A DNA stretch of 64,000 bases. Source: Anarhynchus alexandrinus (taxonomy: Eukaryota; Chordata; Aves; Charadriiformes; Charadriidae). A program made the position numbers and the translations under genes. Each line of letters opens with the position of its first letter. Positions within the stretch are counted from its first letter, which is position 1. Of this stretch, positions 50,730 through 62,600 are shown one piece after another. Location of the stretch: the NCBI GenBank assembly GCA_008711295.1, contig VUYV01000121.1, forward strand, positions 682,488 to 746,487. The letters run 5' to 3'. Under the pieces are notes generated by a model. It made no database searches. It worked only from the letters and a program-made list of their open reading frames with translations, and was not told the origin of the DNA.

Positions 50730-51415
50730 TAAAAGGGCTTGTGCCTCCTGTGTTCACACGGCTGTTTGCTGAGGGCCGCAGTCTTTGGGCATTGAAGGGT
50801 TGTGTTATCGTTCGATACTACAAAAATACCACTACAGAATTGTTTAAAAAAGAGGAGATGGATTTTACTATAGATTTGACATCTAAAAAAAGGAGACCAA
50901 GAAATCCATCAGTGGGAATATCTAATCGCAACATTTTCAGTGTTAAAACGAGAAATTCTTTGATACATTTGCATGTTGTACATTAATTAGCGGAGGTAAA
51001 ACTGAACTGACCTACATACATGTTGTTTCTACTTGCACATTTCAATTGGGGAATTGCTACTGTGAAGAAGTTGTGGAGAGAGACCAATCCTCCACAAGGA
51101 AGAATAATAACTTAGCCCCAGAATACCACTGATGAAGTAGTCTTCTCTTTTTAGAATACACAATAGTACAAAAATATTGTGATGGATTATGTTAAGACTA
51201 TATAAAGAATATGAAAATGCAAAAGAAAACAAAATAAACTATAATAATGGGTATGTATTTGTGTGTGCATGTACATACGCAAATGTTGCATTGACATGTG
51301 TTTATATATCATTTCAGTTTACTTTTAATGTTAAAACAGGCTGTTTCATAAATGTTTGCAAGCAAAAAGAAAAATGTAAAGAAAATGTTAATCTCTTGGA
51401 GGAAGAGTTTGTTAC

Positions 51416-51619
51416 CTAGGTTGACCGTTAGTTTAACTCGTCCTGCATCCAACTCTAAACGAAGGGTATCTGCAGATTCCCGAGAAGTAGTTGCCATTAA
51501 AATTCCGTAAGCTCGCTGAGACCTGAACCGTAAAGAAACGTCTTCGGCCTCTGTATGCATCACAACAGGGAGCTGTATTTTCATAAACATACTTCCATCA
51601 TAGCTTAAAATGGTTGCCT
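51416..51619 (-). CDS. NRXN1: NRXN1 exon: start of LNS4 (204 nt)
   Basis: The acceptor is TTTGTGTTTTCAG|AGG and the donor is CTAG|GTAACA. Joined to the previous exon, the split codon G|AG gives the glutamate of [12 protein letters not shown]. The exon then encodes the first beta strands of LNS4: [40 protein letters not shown] and [19 protein letters not shown] (laminin/neurexin/sex-hormone-binding globulin) domains are beta sandwiches used for ligand binding. The exon ends one base into a codon. That base becomes Asp if the SS3 microexon is included (G|AC) or Gly if it is skipped (G|GC). Both ends are phase 1. It sits 2.1 kb upstream of the microexon in transcript direction. Confidence 0.96.
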
Positions 51620-51756
51620 CTGAAAACACAAAGGAGAAAATCCGTTATTAAAGAACTATATTGTCTTCACTGAAACTGCTCAAAGAGAAGACGGTAAACG
51701 TGTTGTCACTCAGAAGAATTACACATCACAATTATTACTGTGAAACATAAGCAAAG

Positions 51757-51862
51757 GTGGGTTTGGGGTTTTTGTTAGGTTTTTTGTTTGTTTGGGGGTT
51801 TTTGTGTGTTTTTTGGGTTTGTTTTTTGTTTGTTTGTTGTTTTTTTGTTTGTTTTTTTTTTA
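51757..51862 (+). repeat. T/G-rich low-complexity tract (about 105 bp)
   Basis: The longest such tract here, made of TTTGTTTG, GGGTTTTT and GTGTG units. It lies 138-243 nt upstream of the acceptor of the 204-nt LNS4 exon and is A/C-rich in the transcript. Confidence 0.9.
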
Positions 51863-53676
51863 AGTGGCATATTTTAGTGCATTTTAAAGAAACTAAATTG
51901 TTCTTTTAATGAACCAGCCATTCACGCATGCATCTTCAAGCAGATGGATAAAATCACATGTGAAGAAATGCTTGCAAGACGAGGCCTGTACTACTCAAAA
52001 TAGGTCAAAGCCAGGAAAAGCTATTAGGTAAACCTTACAGCCTATTAAAAGGTCATGCGTGACTATCATCCACCTAGATAACTATCTTAGGATACTTCAT
52101 CTACTACCACAGTTACAATTATCACCCGGTTAGCAGAAAGCTGCCTGAAATGGGTAAACAAGCCCCAGCGTGGTTTGGATGGCGCACAGATTGCTTCATG
52201 ACCGCAATGACTGTGGTAGGATAGAATCAAAAACGCGTGTACAAACATTATGACAGTCTCAACAAGATGATCAAGACCGGACTTGGCATATTGAGGGTAA
52301 GATCTTAAAACCCCTGAGACAAGCAAATAGCTGTCACTTTCAGACATTAGAGGAAACCCTCCCGGTGAGCGGCTCTGGCACAGAGCAGTCAGTGTGTTCG
52401 ACCCCAGAGCAACCAGCCACAAGTCTTCTTTTCTCAGCCTCCAGGCTGGTAACGAGAAAAGTAGTAAAAAGACTGCATTTCTGCTCACAGGGAGGGCACA
52501 GCAGTTCCTAGAAAGCAAGGACACATCTGTTTTAAAAATGTATTAGGAAGTCCTTTTTTGAAGAACCATCAAGCATTGTGGCTGGTTAACCACCACGGTC
52601 TTTGGAAACGGCTCTTAGGCCCATGGACGGTGGCACATCATGGTAGAAGCAGCAGTGAACGAGCAACATCCTTTACCCCAAGCCAATAGTGAACAGACAG
52701 ACCACCAGGAATTTCAGTAGGGTATGCAGTAACATACAAAACTAACCATACTACGTAACTAAAACCACTATACAAAATATATTATCTGAATGTGCCGTTT
52801 CACGCACATCTGATTGTTTCCCTACCACTAATTCACTAGAGACATACTAACTTCATCCACGTCTCCTACATTTTTAACCCACCCAAAAACTCTCTTAGAA
52901 ATTGAAGTGTTAGACGACGAGGTCTAAACAGGAGGCTACAGATTCTTTCTTAGAAAAGACGCAATCCTGAGGGCACCTCAACTCACTGAAAAAAATACCT
53001 ATTACTGCCCAATCACAGGCCAAATGAGCAACAAGCAGGAAGAGAAGACAGCAGAGAACACCTGGGGGAAGCTTCTCTCTGCTTCAATTTGCTGCAGTAT
53101 AACAGAGACACTTATCTACAGCAAAGGTATATTGGGGTCCCACATACAATAATATTTTCAAGGACTGATACTGCTGATACTATGTTTAATCGTAACTAAA
53201 ACAGTGTAAGAATATTATTTTTTAAACATCAATACTTCTGACAGTTTGTCAAAACCATTTCCATTGCGTATCTTGTATACTGTTAAAGATAGATAAGCTC
53301 TTCAAGATTTCCAGCCTACACGGTCCTTGGAAGGACAAAATGTTCCACTGTAACTCTGTGAGCATATTGACGGCAAAAATGATAGATGGCATGTTCATTA
53401 ATAATTCCAGACTTCCCCCATACAGACTTGAAGAAAACAGTTTGATGTCGGAAAAAAGGGATTACTAATACTGGCGTGAGAGTCATTAGATTTAACACGT
53501 TAAAAGAATACATTTACAGGTTTGATGATTTCTAACCATACAGGTAATAATGTTTTCTGCATATTCTAAACCTAATTTTTTTCTGTGAAGGAGATTGAAT
53601 ACTTAACTGGCACCAGCCTCATAAGAGATTTCAAGTTTTCTTGAAAAAAATCAAAAATTTTTCAGTGGGAGGTGAT

Positions 53677-53725
53677 TTGTTTTTTTGATTGTTGTTTTTT
53701 GTTTGTGGGGTTTTTTTGGGGGGGT
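53677..53725 (+). repeat. T/G-rich low-complexity tract
   Basis: T runs and GGGG blocks ending in eight G. Same style as the tract at 51757-51862. Confidence 0.85.
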
Positions 53726-55120
53726 GCACAGAAAGCAGGGGCTTACAATTCATTCCTATATCTAGCTATCTAGTCTGTGCATGAAAAGCTCCCAAGATCT
53801 TTACCACGGTAAACACGATTTAGGTAATTAAACAAGTCCAGCATAAAAGTTTAAGCTACGTGCTAATGTAAGAGAAAACAAAAGGGGTATTTTAAGATGT
53901 CTATTTAAAAAGATACATTAATACTATTGAGGGTTTTTATAAACTGAGAAAAATCAGATGTTATAGGATGAACAGCATTCAACACCACTAGAGGTCTGTT
54001 GCTAATAAATTAATGTAAAAGAAAGTTGTCAGAATCAGCACTGATACTGTTTGCCAGCTTTCCTATAATTATTCTGTCTTTTAGAAAATTGCAGAAAATG
54101 GAGAGAAGGAACTGTCTTAATTTAATCAGAGATGACCTGTGAGTATTTAACATCATGGTGAACAGACCTGATGTGATTAGATACTCAATCCTCCTAAACC
54201 ATACTGTGCCAGTTATTTTGGAAACAGATGTTCCAAGAACAGACCAAGGAGACTGAACAGGAGATCAAATGACTTTAAAGCTCTGGGGCAATGAGAAAAC
54301 CCCCTCATGTCAACCAGCTCCTTTCAGTATGGGAAGCTCCAAGTCACAGGCTTTCTAAATACAAAGGTATTGCAGAAAAGAAACCTACAAAACTGGCAGG
54401 AACCAGGGATGATTTGATCAAAGAAGAGTTAGCACTGCCCTGAGAGGTCTAACTGAAAATTGGAGACACTACGTATTCCTAAAATAAAAAAAAAAACTAT
54501 GTTCAGTTTACTTACTTGAAATGAGTCTGCTGGTACAAGTGTTGTCAGGAAAACCTTTTGTTGTCAAACCATTATTAAATGATTGCTATATTAAGATGAC
54601 TGAATGATATTTTGTTAATATTATGTTGCTCTCTAAGGATGGCAAGCTGCATTCAACTCAGCACCTCTCCCACTTGACTCAGCATTGCTCTCAGCTCTGC
54701 AAATTTCCATGTCCTGTTGGTCTTGGCTAGACAGAAGGCATCTAGTAGTATATGTATTAGACCTTTGACGAAACAAGGAGTTCCCTCTTCCCTTCCAATT
54801 CTTTGTGGCAATGCCTTATCACCCTATCATTATGCTTGGCGGCATACATTTACAGAGAACTTTGTTTTCAGACAGTAGGAAAAACAGTTTTCTAGATGAA
54901 ATAAGGAGGGCTTGTTTTGTTTAGACTTTCTTAGAACTAGAGATCACTTCACTTGTTTAATGGAACTGTTTCCATCCTGCAGTTACTTTGGTTGTCCAGA
55001 ACAGATTGATAATTTGCAAGGCCTGGTCAGAAAGATGGTGATCTGAAAGAGGAGATGCAGTGGGGGTTACACAGTTATGCAGACCTCGAATGAACATTTT
55101 GGCTAAAACAATGCATTAAT

Positions 55121-55160
55121 TTTTTCCCCTTTTACTTTTTTGGGGGAGGGGGGGGCTTTG
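55121..55160 (+). repeat. T-run followed by G-run
   Basis: Pyrimidine-rich T/C stretch followed by a G-rich block with a run of eight G. Confidence 0.8.
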
Positions 55161-55573
55161 GACCAACTATGTGTCTCATATGTGTCTCGTTTTTCTTTGA
55201 GATCTACACTGCTAACTGTTCTCACACAAGTGTTGGCAGAATGTCTTTTTTCTCTTGTTCAGCTTCCTCTAATTATTAGATTAAATGCTAATAGACCATA
55301 AGTTTAGCTCAGAATGTGCTATTCATTAAAAGGTTCAAGGAATAATAATTTTACTACCACTTCAGTGTTGGAAGCGTAGCATTGCAAAGGAAAATAGCAG
55401 AAAACCCTTATAAAACATTACTGACAATTTTTTGTAGCAGCAAATAAGTGCATGCAGTAATTAACAACAAACAGTAAGATATAATTCAGAGATTGATAAA
55501 AATTATTTTACACAGTCTTTTTTTCAATATTTTTGTAAAACTGACAATTAACCACACTTGCTGCTTCTGTGCT

Positions 55574-55620
55574 AAAAACCAACCAACCAAAATACTCAAA
55601 CAAACCAAAAAACCACTAAA
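55574..55620 (+). repeat. A/C-rich low-complexity tract
   Basis: Units AACC and AAAC on the plus strand, the reverse of the orientation of the other tracts in this intron. Confidence 0.8.
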
Positions 55621-58600
55621 GGGTTCAGTTCCCCTCTCCATTTTTTTCCTTCAATTTGTTTCTGATTAATATCTCCAGGGCTGGATAACTCTTCTTTTCC
55701 ACATACATACACTACCTCAAGCAGCTCCGTGCCTATCACCAAGGATGCACAGACGAGTACTGATATGGGAGGAGATTCAGGACCTTAATTTCACTTGGGC
55801 TGGGACTACTTAAATTGCTGGACAGACTGAGGCACCTACTCTTCAGGAAACTTCCTCACACCCGTTTCTCCCCTCAGAAATGCTTAGCCAGATATTTATG
55901 GGGAGAAACAGAATTTCCAAATAAATGCTATTCTTCAATTCGCAGCTTAATTAAAGCAAAGTGAAAGAAGTATGGACCAGGCATTTGAATTTCAGTGCTC
56001 TTCCTCATAAGTTTTGCAGTCACATTTGTGGTGTTTTTAACAACACGGTGCTTGGTAAGCACAGATGCTTACTGCATATATTTTAATAAATAAAACGGGA
56101 TCTTGTTTCTTCTAGACCCCTTGTGGTGCCTCTAAAGTCCAAAGGACAGAATTATTAATTTTTTTCCTGCTTTTTCAGTTTCAAAGTGTCTGGGATAATA
56201 GGAGGACTGTGTTGCAGCCCACAGAGCCATTTTTAAAGCAGGAAATCACCCTGTGCGTCTGCTGTCTTCCAAATCACACACAAACTTTGCCTCAGAAAGC
56301 GACAGACGATACAGTCCTGAGCCACGCCAGGAAGCATGTGAACAATCTGGATCATCAGTAATCAAGTATTCAGATTTGCTCTCGGACCCTGTTTTATTTA
56401 CCAACATAAATAGAGCAGCAATATCCTCCCCTGAAAACACTCACCGATATATATGATTTTACTCCTATAAATTGTGTGAGTATTCAAATATATTGATGGC
56501 TACTGATTCAAATTTTAACTTTTTGGTTTTGTTCTATTTACAGGCATACACTCTGCTAAGCACTGTTTGTGTGTTTACTATGGCAGCTACCTTCAGTCCA
56601 TCTGCGCCCAAAGCTGCAGCCTTGGTGAATCACGAGGAACCTTTCCATCAAGCTGATGGAAACTATTCTTGATATGCAATTGGTAACTACATAATACCTG
56701 AATAGAAGTTGAAGTGATTCCTCCCAATTTCTACACCGGTATTATTTCAGGACTGAGGTCCTAAGCCACACTGTAAAGGTGCTAGAACTTTAATGCACAG
56801 GACCAATTAGTTAATTTAATCAGAGATGGAATTACTATAATATTTTGAATGTATGATTCTTCATGCCATCTATCATCATACCACCTGTATTTATTTATTT
56901 ATTTTTAAGTTTTTAAGTATCCAGAAATAATGCAAGGGATAAAAGCTACATTACTTTACTATATATGTGTGTATGCAGGTGTGTCCACAATGTGGACATC
57001 TACAAATGCTCCTAATTTAAATACATTGTCTCCTCAGAAATGTCACTTTGATAAATCTTTCTTTGCATGCCTTTATCACCATTTGATGAATCTACTCTTG
57101 TGCATTGTTCCTAGCCAGCCAGTCAAAAGTAGACACCTGCAAAAGGCTTTGCCGAGAGGCAGTCACGTCACATATTGTGATCCACAATCAAAGTAAGATA
57201 GAAAGCCAAATTATATTGCTGTGACATCTGTCCGTCCATCTGCTGTCATTTCCATAATCTACTAAAGCCAATCTACAGATTATACTGATGTTTAACCTTA
57301 CTGAAAATCAAGAATAAAATCAAGAATAACTTGCAACAAGATAAAAAGTACATGGATATACAAAAATATTAAGTATACTGAAATTAAGAGAACTGAGTTG
57401 CGTTCCATGTTTTTTTGTGCACTGATAAACTGACCAACATTATTTCAGATATTGCATTGTACGCGATACATCTACAATATGGATGTTAGTACTCCTATTT
57501 TAGGGGAAATAGCATGAAAAATAAGTGACAGTACTAAAAAGCAGCTACATGCTTTTGTTTACTGAAGCTACCTTAATCACTTAACATGAAGTTAAATATT
57601 CCAGTTGTTTAATCTCCAATACTTTATTCTAATGCTTTCTTTTCTTTGTGAAACTGTATTGTTTGTGGAAATGAACATGTTCCTATTTTATTTACATTAG
57701 TTTGAGCAATTTTAATTGTGTTCCTTATATCACCAAACCCAAAAGTTTATCAGTTACTGCACATGGGCAGCAGTTACAATAACTTTGTGTGGTCGGATGC
57801 CAACACAGTGCTTTCAGAATCCCAAAAGCTATAATCTTATTAATGCATGACCATTTGGGATATGAATATTACTGGAAGGAGATCTCCTTTCAGTGTAGTT
57901 TCCTCTGGAGAGGGAAACCCAAGAGTAGGAAATGATCCCATACTGTCTGAATTGCCGCACATATTTCTTTTGGACAAGAACCAAATATCATTGTAAAGAA
58001 GCCAAAAACACCACCGTAGTACCACCATTCCCACTAGGGGAACGCACAGGCAAAAAATCAGGCTCTGTATTGGAAGACAGGTAGAAATAAATTATGGGAC
58101 ATAAAAAAGACAAAGGTTTCTAAATAAAATATTATCACCTGTCAAATATATTTATGAGAAACTGCTATGATGAAGCCTGCTTTTAAGTTCTTTGCATATC
58201 TGCATGTGTTTTTGTCTCTAACGCACATGTTTCCTAGCTCTCAAGTTGAAAAAATGCAAATCCTGTTTTTACTTCTGCCATATGTAATAGCAGAATTTTG
58301 CCACAGGGTGGTACACCAGACATGTTTAACTGAAGGCTTTTGTAATGCATCAGACAGCTCGGTTATGCCCTCTGCCAGCTTCACTCCACCAGTAACAGAA
58401 CAATCTGGAGATCTCAGAATAACTGGCCATGAGCCAAAGGCATATATATTCAAAAATAAGGCAGAAGAAACAGAAGAAACTGTGAATCTCCTTCCAAATG
58501 CTAATAATGTGATGGCATTAATTCTACACAAATGCACATGTCTATTTACATACAACTTAAACATTCATCAGGTTTTTATTTTTAAAAAAATACATTTTTG

Positions 58601-59285
58601 TTTCATCTTACTAACTAGAAAAATGAATAAAACTGTCAACATCTGTCTTCCTTGCTACTATCCACCTTTTCAATTAAATTAATGGGGTTTGTCAACTTTA
58701 CGCTTACCTTTTCTAGGCAAGAGGGATGCTTAGTGAATTAAGATAAACAGAAACTGTTTCCTTGGGTACTGGGATCTTTAAAAAAAATTAAATAAGAAAT
58801 ATAGATTCCTACACTGATTCTTTTGCTTTGAGTCATGGCTGAAGTTCTAGGCATGGATTTAAGTGAGACTGTGGAATTCAAAGTAAATGTAATTAATTTA
58901 ATAACACAGTGGTATTGACATAAATAGGCACAGAACAAGACCTCAGTTTGGAATTGGAATGTGACCAGTTAGTAATGCAATAATAACTGAAATTACTTTC
59001 ACAAAGCTTTTCAGAACTCAGCAATGTATGATGAGACACAAAAAAAGACATTTTCTAAGAGACATTTTGCAGTACTGTCTCTCTATCAGTCAACTAATAA
59101 TTATTTATGCATCTTAGAAAATCTTTCATCTAGAGTTCCTTCTTTCAGTCTAGAGCAGGGCTCCATCTCATATCAAGTGAAATCAAAGACTCTTTCTGCC
59201 TCAGAAGAGTTAATGATATTTTACCATTTTTAATCATTGTGCAGGATTCTATAAAGTAGAAATGCAGCCATCTTATGGAACCTAC

Positions 59286-59669
59286 CTCTTTCGCACGATT
59301 TGCCAAGGTACCCTGTACCAGAGCAATCACAAACGTATCTGTTCCACCCATCCCTGCATACACCATTGTTTTTACAGGGGTTGCTAAGGCAAGGTTTTGC
59401 GGTTTCTCTTGAGCATGAGGGTTTTACTCCAGCTGTACTTTGAATTTCCGCCATCTGTCGAATATCTTTGCTTTGACCATCAATAAATAAATCTCTAATG
59501 CAGCCGACGTATCCGTAATTGAGAAGTGCTGTCCACACCTCTGTTGGGAAGACGAGGCCTGCTTTATTTTCTGGTAAGCCTCCAAGATACAAGTCATCAT
59601 CCAAGTCAAGGATTTCACTTTCCCCTGGTGCAGTATATGGTGTACGTAGTGTGTTCACAGATATGGTCC
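59286..59669 (-). CDS. NRXN1: NRXN1 exon: end of LNS3 and EGF2 (384 nt)
   Basis: The exon follows a strong acceptor (pyrimidine-rich stretch ending TTCTCAG) and ends at GAG|GTAGG. Two bases complete a glycine codon, then [18 protein letters not shown] begins the last strands of LNS3, including [16 protein letters not shown] and the cysteine of [12 protein letters not shown]. The second half is EGF2: [17 protein letters not shown], then YVCDCSG and GKSCER. Six cysteines are visible in the usual EGF spacing. EGF2 separates the LNS2-LNS3 and LNS4-LNS5 modules of the extracellular rod. Length is a multiple of three and both ends are phase 1, so skipping it would keep the frame but delete EGF2. 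Compared with human from memory, a few conservative changes are seen (for example Met to Val in NNGVC). Confidence 0.96.
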
Positions 59670-62600
59670 CTGAGAAGAAAAGACAAAAACTCATGATTTT
59701 CAAGGCATTTAAAAGGTTTTGGTACTGCTGTTTTACTCATTAATCCACATGACACGTGAGCTTCTGGTAAATATCTATAAGTGAAACATAGATATTGCAT
59801 TTGTACTGCCATACAATAATAGATACACTTCACTGTTTTAATTACAACGTAGTACAAATACTGTGCGGAAGCGAACAACAAAAACATTTATGCACAATAC
59901 TGCATGGTAACAAAATAAAAGAAGTCAAAAACCACCTTACCAATCTTGTAGGGGGAGGGGGAATGCATTTCAGACTTATTTTCAGAAATATCCTGCTTGT
60001 GCAACAGAAAATAAAAAAATCTCTTCACTACCTCATATGTGCTTCAAAGCATTAAGGCTGAGATTGCACTGATAGGTTGTAACCTGGGAGGCAAATCTGT
60101 GTCTTTGGTTTGGATCCAAAGACACGGTGTTTTAAAAGACTCTCACCACTTTCAGTAGGGCTTTGGAGAAGACTTTTTTCTTTAAGTGCAGAAGGAAAAT
60201 ACTCTCATCAGCTGCCAGACAGGCAATCATTAAGAAGATAGTGACGTGCTCCTAGAGGGGAAAATCAATGCCTCTGACACTTACCTCTAAATGTGTGCAT
60301 GTTACAAAGAGAGGGAGAGAGGATGTATACAGAACCTCAGGAAATCAGAAGTATCTTTTCCATTTGAATTTAAAAGATAAACAAACAAAATTAAGCCTAA
60401 AATAAAGTTGTTTCTGCAAAGTGTCTGAACAAAGAAACTGTAATCAACTCTAAAGATCCTCTGTTGTACTTTTAAAAAGTAATGAAGTATCCAATTTTTA
60501 CAATTTGAATAGACAGAAAACTGAATTTAGTATGTGGAGTCACAGAACATACTTAGGTTAACCAAATTTACTTGCATTTACTAAGTAAAATCACTTGAAA
60601 AAAGAATCTTCATGTAGATCTTCACAGAAGTGACTCCTCACCATTCTATATTGGTGCAAAAGCACGCAAAATATAAGTCAAAACATTATATAGGTCACCA
60701 GACTATGATAATGTGCCAGCCACATTGTGCAACGCTGTTATCCACTGGACACACTATTAAAAATATATTAATGGTGAAAAGACACTGAAGTATCACATTT
60801 ACCTCAATGTATTTATCATACACATAAAAGTAAAATGATTCACTATTTCCACTGTCAGCATGGCAGATTCCAGAAGATAACACCGATTATCAAAAATACT
60901 TCTACTGTGGTAGGAGTGGTGCATGAGAATAATAAATTCAGAATTTTTCTAGCATAAATACTAAAATGTGAGCTTTAAGCAAACAGGCAGGTCAGAAAAA
61001 AATCATTCTCTTACTTGGATACATCCTAAAATTTAGGCTTCTCTTTTAGCAATGAAGATGAATCCTGTGGGAGCTACCTATTTTGTTTGTTCTTTTGTTG
61101 GATTGATAGGTTAACTTCAACAACATGGACAGAATGAATAGCTGAACAGTTTGGACCTTTAGTGAAAGCTCTTTGGGGTAGAGGTCTCAGGAGATTCAAC
61201 TCCCATGTGAGACTTGAGACATATGGATTTAAGCAGGGGCGCATACTACTGCTACTACAGTCTCCCTAGTATCAGAAGAGATCTGAAAAGATAGAACAAA
61301 GGTTTGCATAGTGTTTGTGCATCTTTATGAGCATGTTTAAAGAACGTTTGAGGATGTAGTCAGTTTTCCCTTTTATGTTTTATCAGAAATGTTTTCTTTG
61401 TCAGTTGAATAATCCCATAGACATAAAGTGAACTTCCAGTCTTAACTGTAAGAAATAGGCATGTCGAACCAAGATCCTTTTTCTTCCAAACCTCCACCTT
61501 TTTAAAACTAATAGGACTATTATATTTTGCTAACTCTAAATATTTGTATTGCTATTCAGATTCTTGATGCAAAACTTGGCACTCCTATGGAACACTTGCT
61601 ATAGATTCGACCTTAACATCAAACCTCAAAATGTTTATGCTTGTTAATCAGCTACCTCAAAGAAGGACACCTGTGAATGATCTGTTAAACCAACACAGCT
61701 AACTTTTCTGAGAGCATCCTAGGTATCAAGAAGGACTGCTTAGAGGCAATAGGTCATTTCTCCTTTAAAAAAAAAATTAAAGGTGCTGTAAATACTGTGA
61801 GCATAAGCATGACTTATATTTCTTACTGCTATTGTTGCTTGCTCCCACCTGTTGCCATACAGGCTAATTTAGGACCAAATGCTTTAAACCTAGGTTCAGG
61901 CAGCACTTGCACCCACACAAGTTAATTCAGCTGCAGCTTCTGACCTCAAGCTCATACATTTTCACAGTGCTGTTTTCTGCTAAACAAAGATACTTGTGTT
62001 TTCAAGCTATCCATGATGCTAGAAGACATCTAGGGCTCCATTTCTGTTAAAAAAAAATACATCAGCTAAGCTTTGATGGCTTTCAACGTATGGGAAAAGA
62101 CAGGTAAATCTCAGCCAGTGTAGCTGCGACATTACCATGGTGGTTCAAAATGGAAGTTTTGCAAGCACAGAAGGCTGAGAAAGATGAATGATAAAGGGAA
62201 CTGTAGATCACCACTACACTCTGGCAACTGTGAATTACAGTTAGGTGATACATTGAAGCAGGAAAATTTTCTTCTGTATGTCATAAAGGATTACCCTGGA
62301 GAGAGATTAAGTATTATTTTGAATAGATATCAACATCTTCTTAAAGAAGTGAACCTCTCCCCTCCCCGAGAAATGACATCCCATAAAATACTCCTTGGGA
62401 GAAGCCCTCTGAAATCTTAGTGTAATCATAAAACCTAATGACCATGGGTAGAAAAACATAACAGGCAACAACTCTTCTGTACGTCTTTTTCATGTTTTGG
62501 AAGGCCATGGAACCCCCATTACCCAGCTGGACTATCTCAAATTTACTTCTGGATGTATCCATGACACTTCAGCTGACCTACATGCTGTGCGTATTACCCT

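Larger units (their letters stand above)
49278..51415 (-). other. NRXN1: Intron (2.1 kb) upstream of the SS3 microexon
   Basis: Donor CTAG|GTAACA at 51415 and acceptor CCCCATCTAG at 49278. It includes the assembly gap (49921-49969), a GC-rich island (50290-50430) and a T/G-rich tract (50674-50729). Because of the gap its true length is unknown. Confidence 0.85.
51620..59285 (-). other. NRXN1: Intron (7.7 kb) between EGF2 and LNS4
   Basis: Donor GAG|GTAGG at 59285 and acceptor GTGTTTTCAG at 51620. It contains T/G-rich tracts (51757-51862, 53677-53725, 55121-55160), an A/C-rich tract (55574-55620), a less AT-rich open stretch at 52087-52524 and the window's longest open frame (58167-58682, plus strand) without family resemblance. 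No transposon was recognised with confidence. Confidence 0.85.
4116..59669 (-). other. NRXN1: NRXN1 transcription unit, internal portion (7 exons)
   Basis: Seven minus-strand exons translate in order into one uninterrupted stretch of alpha-neurexin ectodomain, from the end of LNS3 through EGF2, LNS4 and LNS5. Neurexin-1 is chosen over its paralogues because phrases such as [35 protein letters not shown] and [18 protein letters not shown] match NRXN1 as remembered, where NRXN3 differs. Neurexins are single-pass presynaptic receptors whose LNS domains bind neuroligins, LRRTMs, cerebellins and other partners. This segment is present in alpha but not beta isoforms. All introns are GT-AG. The intron phases are 1 throughout, except phase 2 between the 382-nt and 191-nt exons. 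Both ends of the gene are outside the window. Confidence 0.97.

Noticed and set aside
51309..51415. Read-through of the LNS4 exon giving a hydrophobic tail
   Set aside because: The intron is very T-rich on the coding strand, so phenylalanine and leucine runs are expected; no poly-A signal or other support.
52000..53110. Endogenous retrovirus or LTR
   Set aside because: No paired terminal repeats, primer-binding site, polypurine tract or recognisable retroviral protein was seen.
4116..59669. NRXN2 or NRXN3 as the gene
   Set aside because: The LNS5 phrases fit NRXN1; the remembered NRXN3 equivalents differ at many positions (for example IADALHRIGQVERGCDG).
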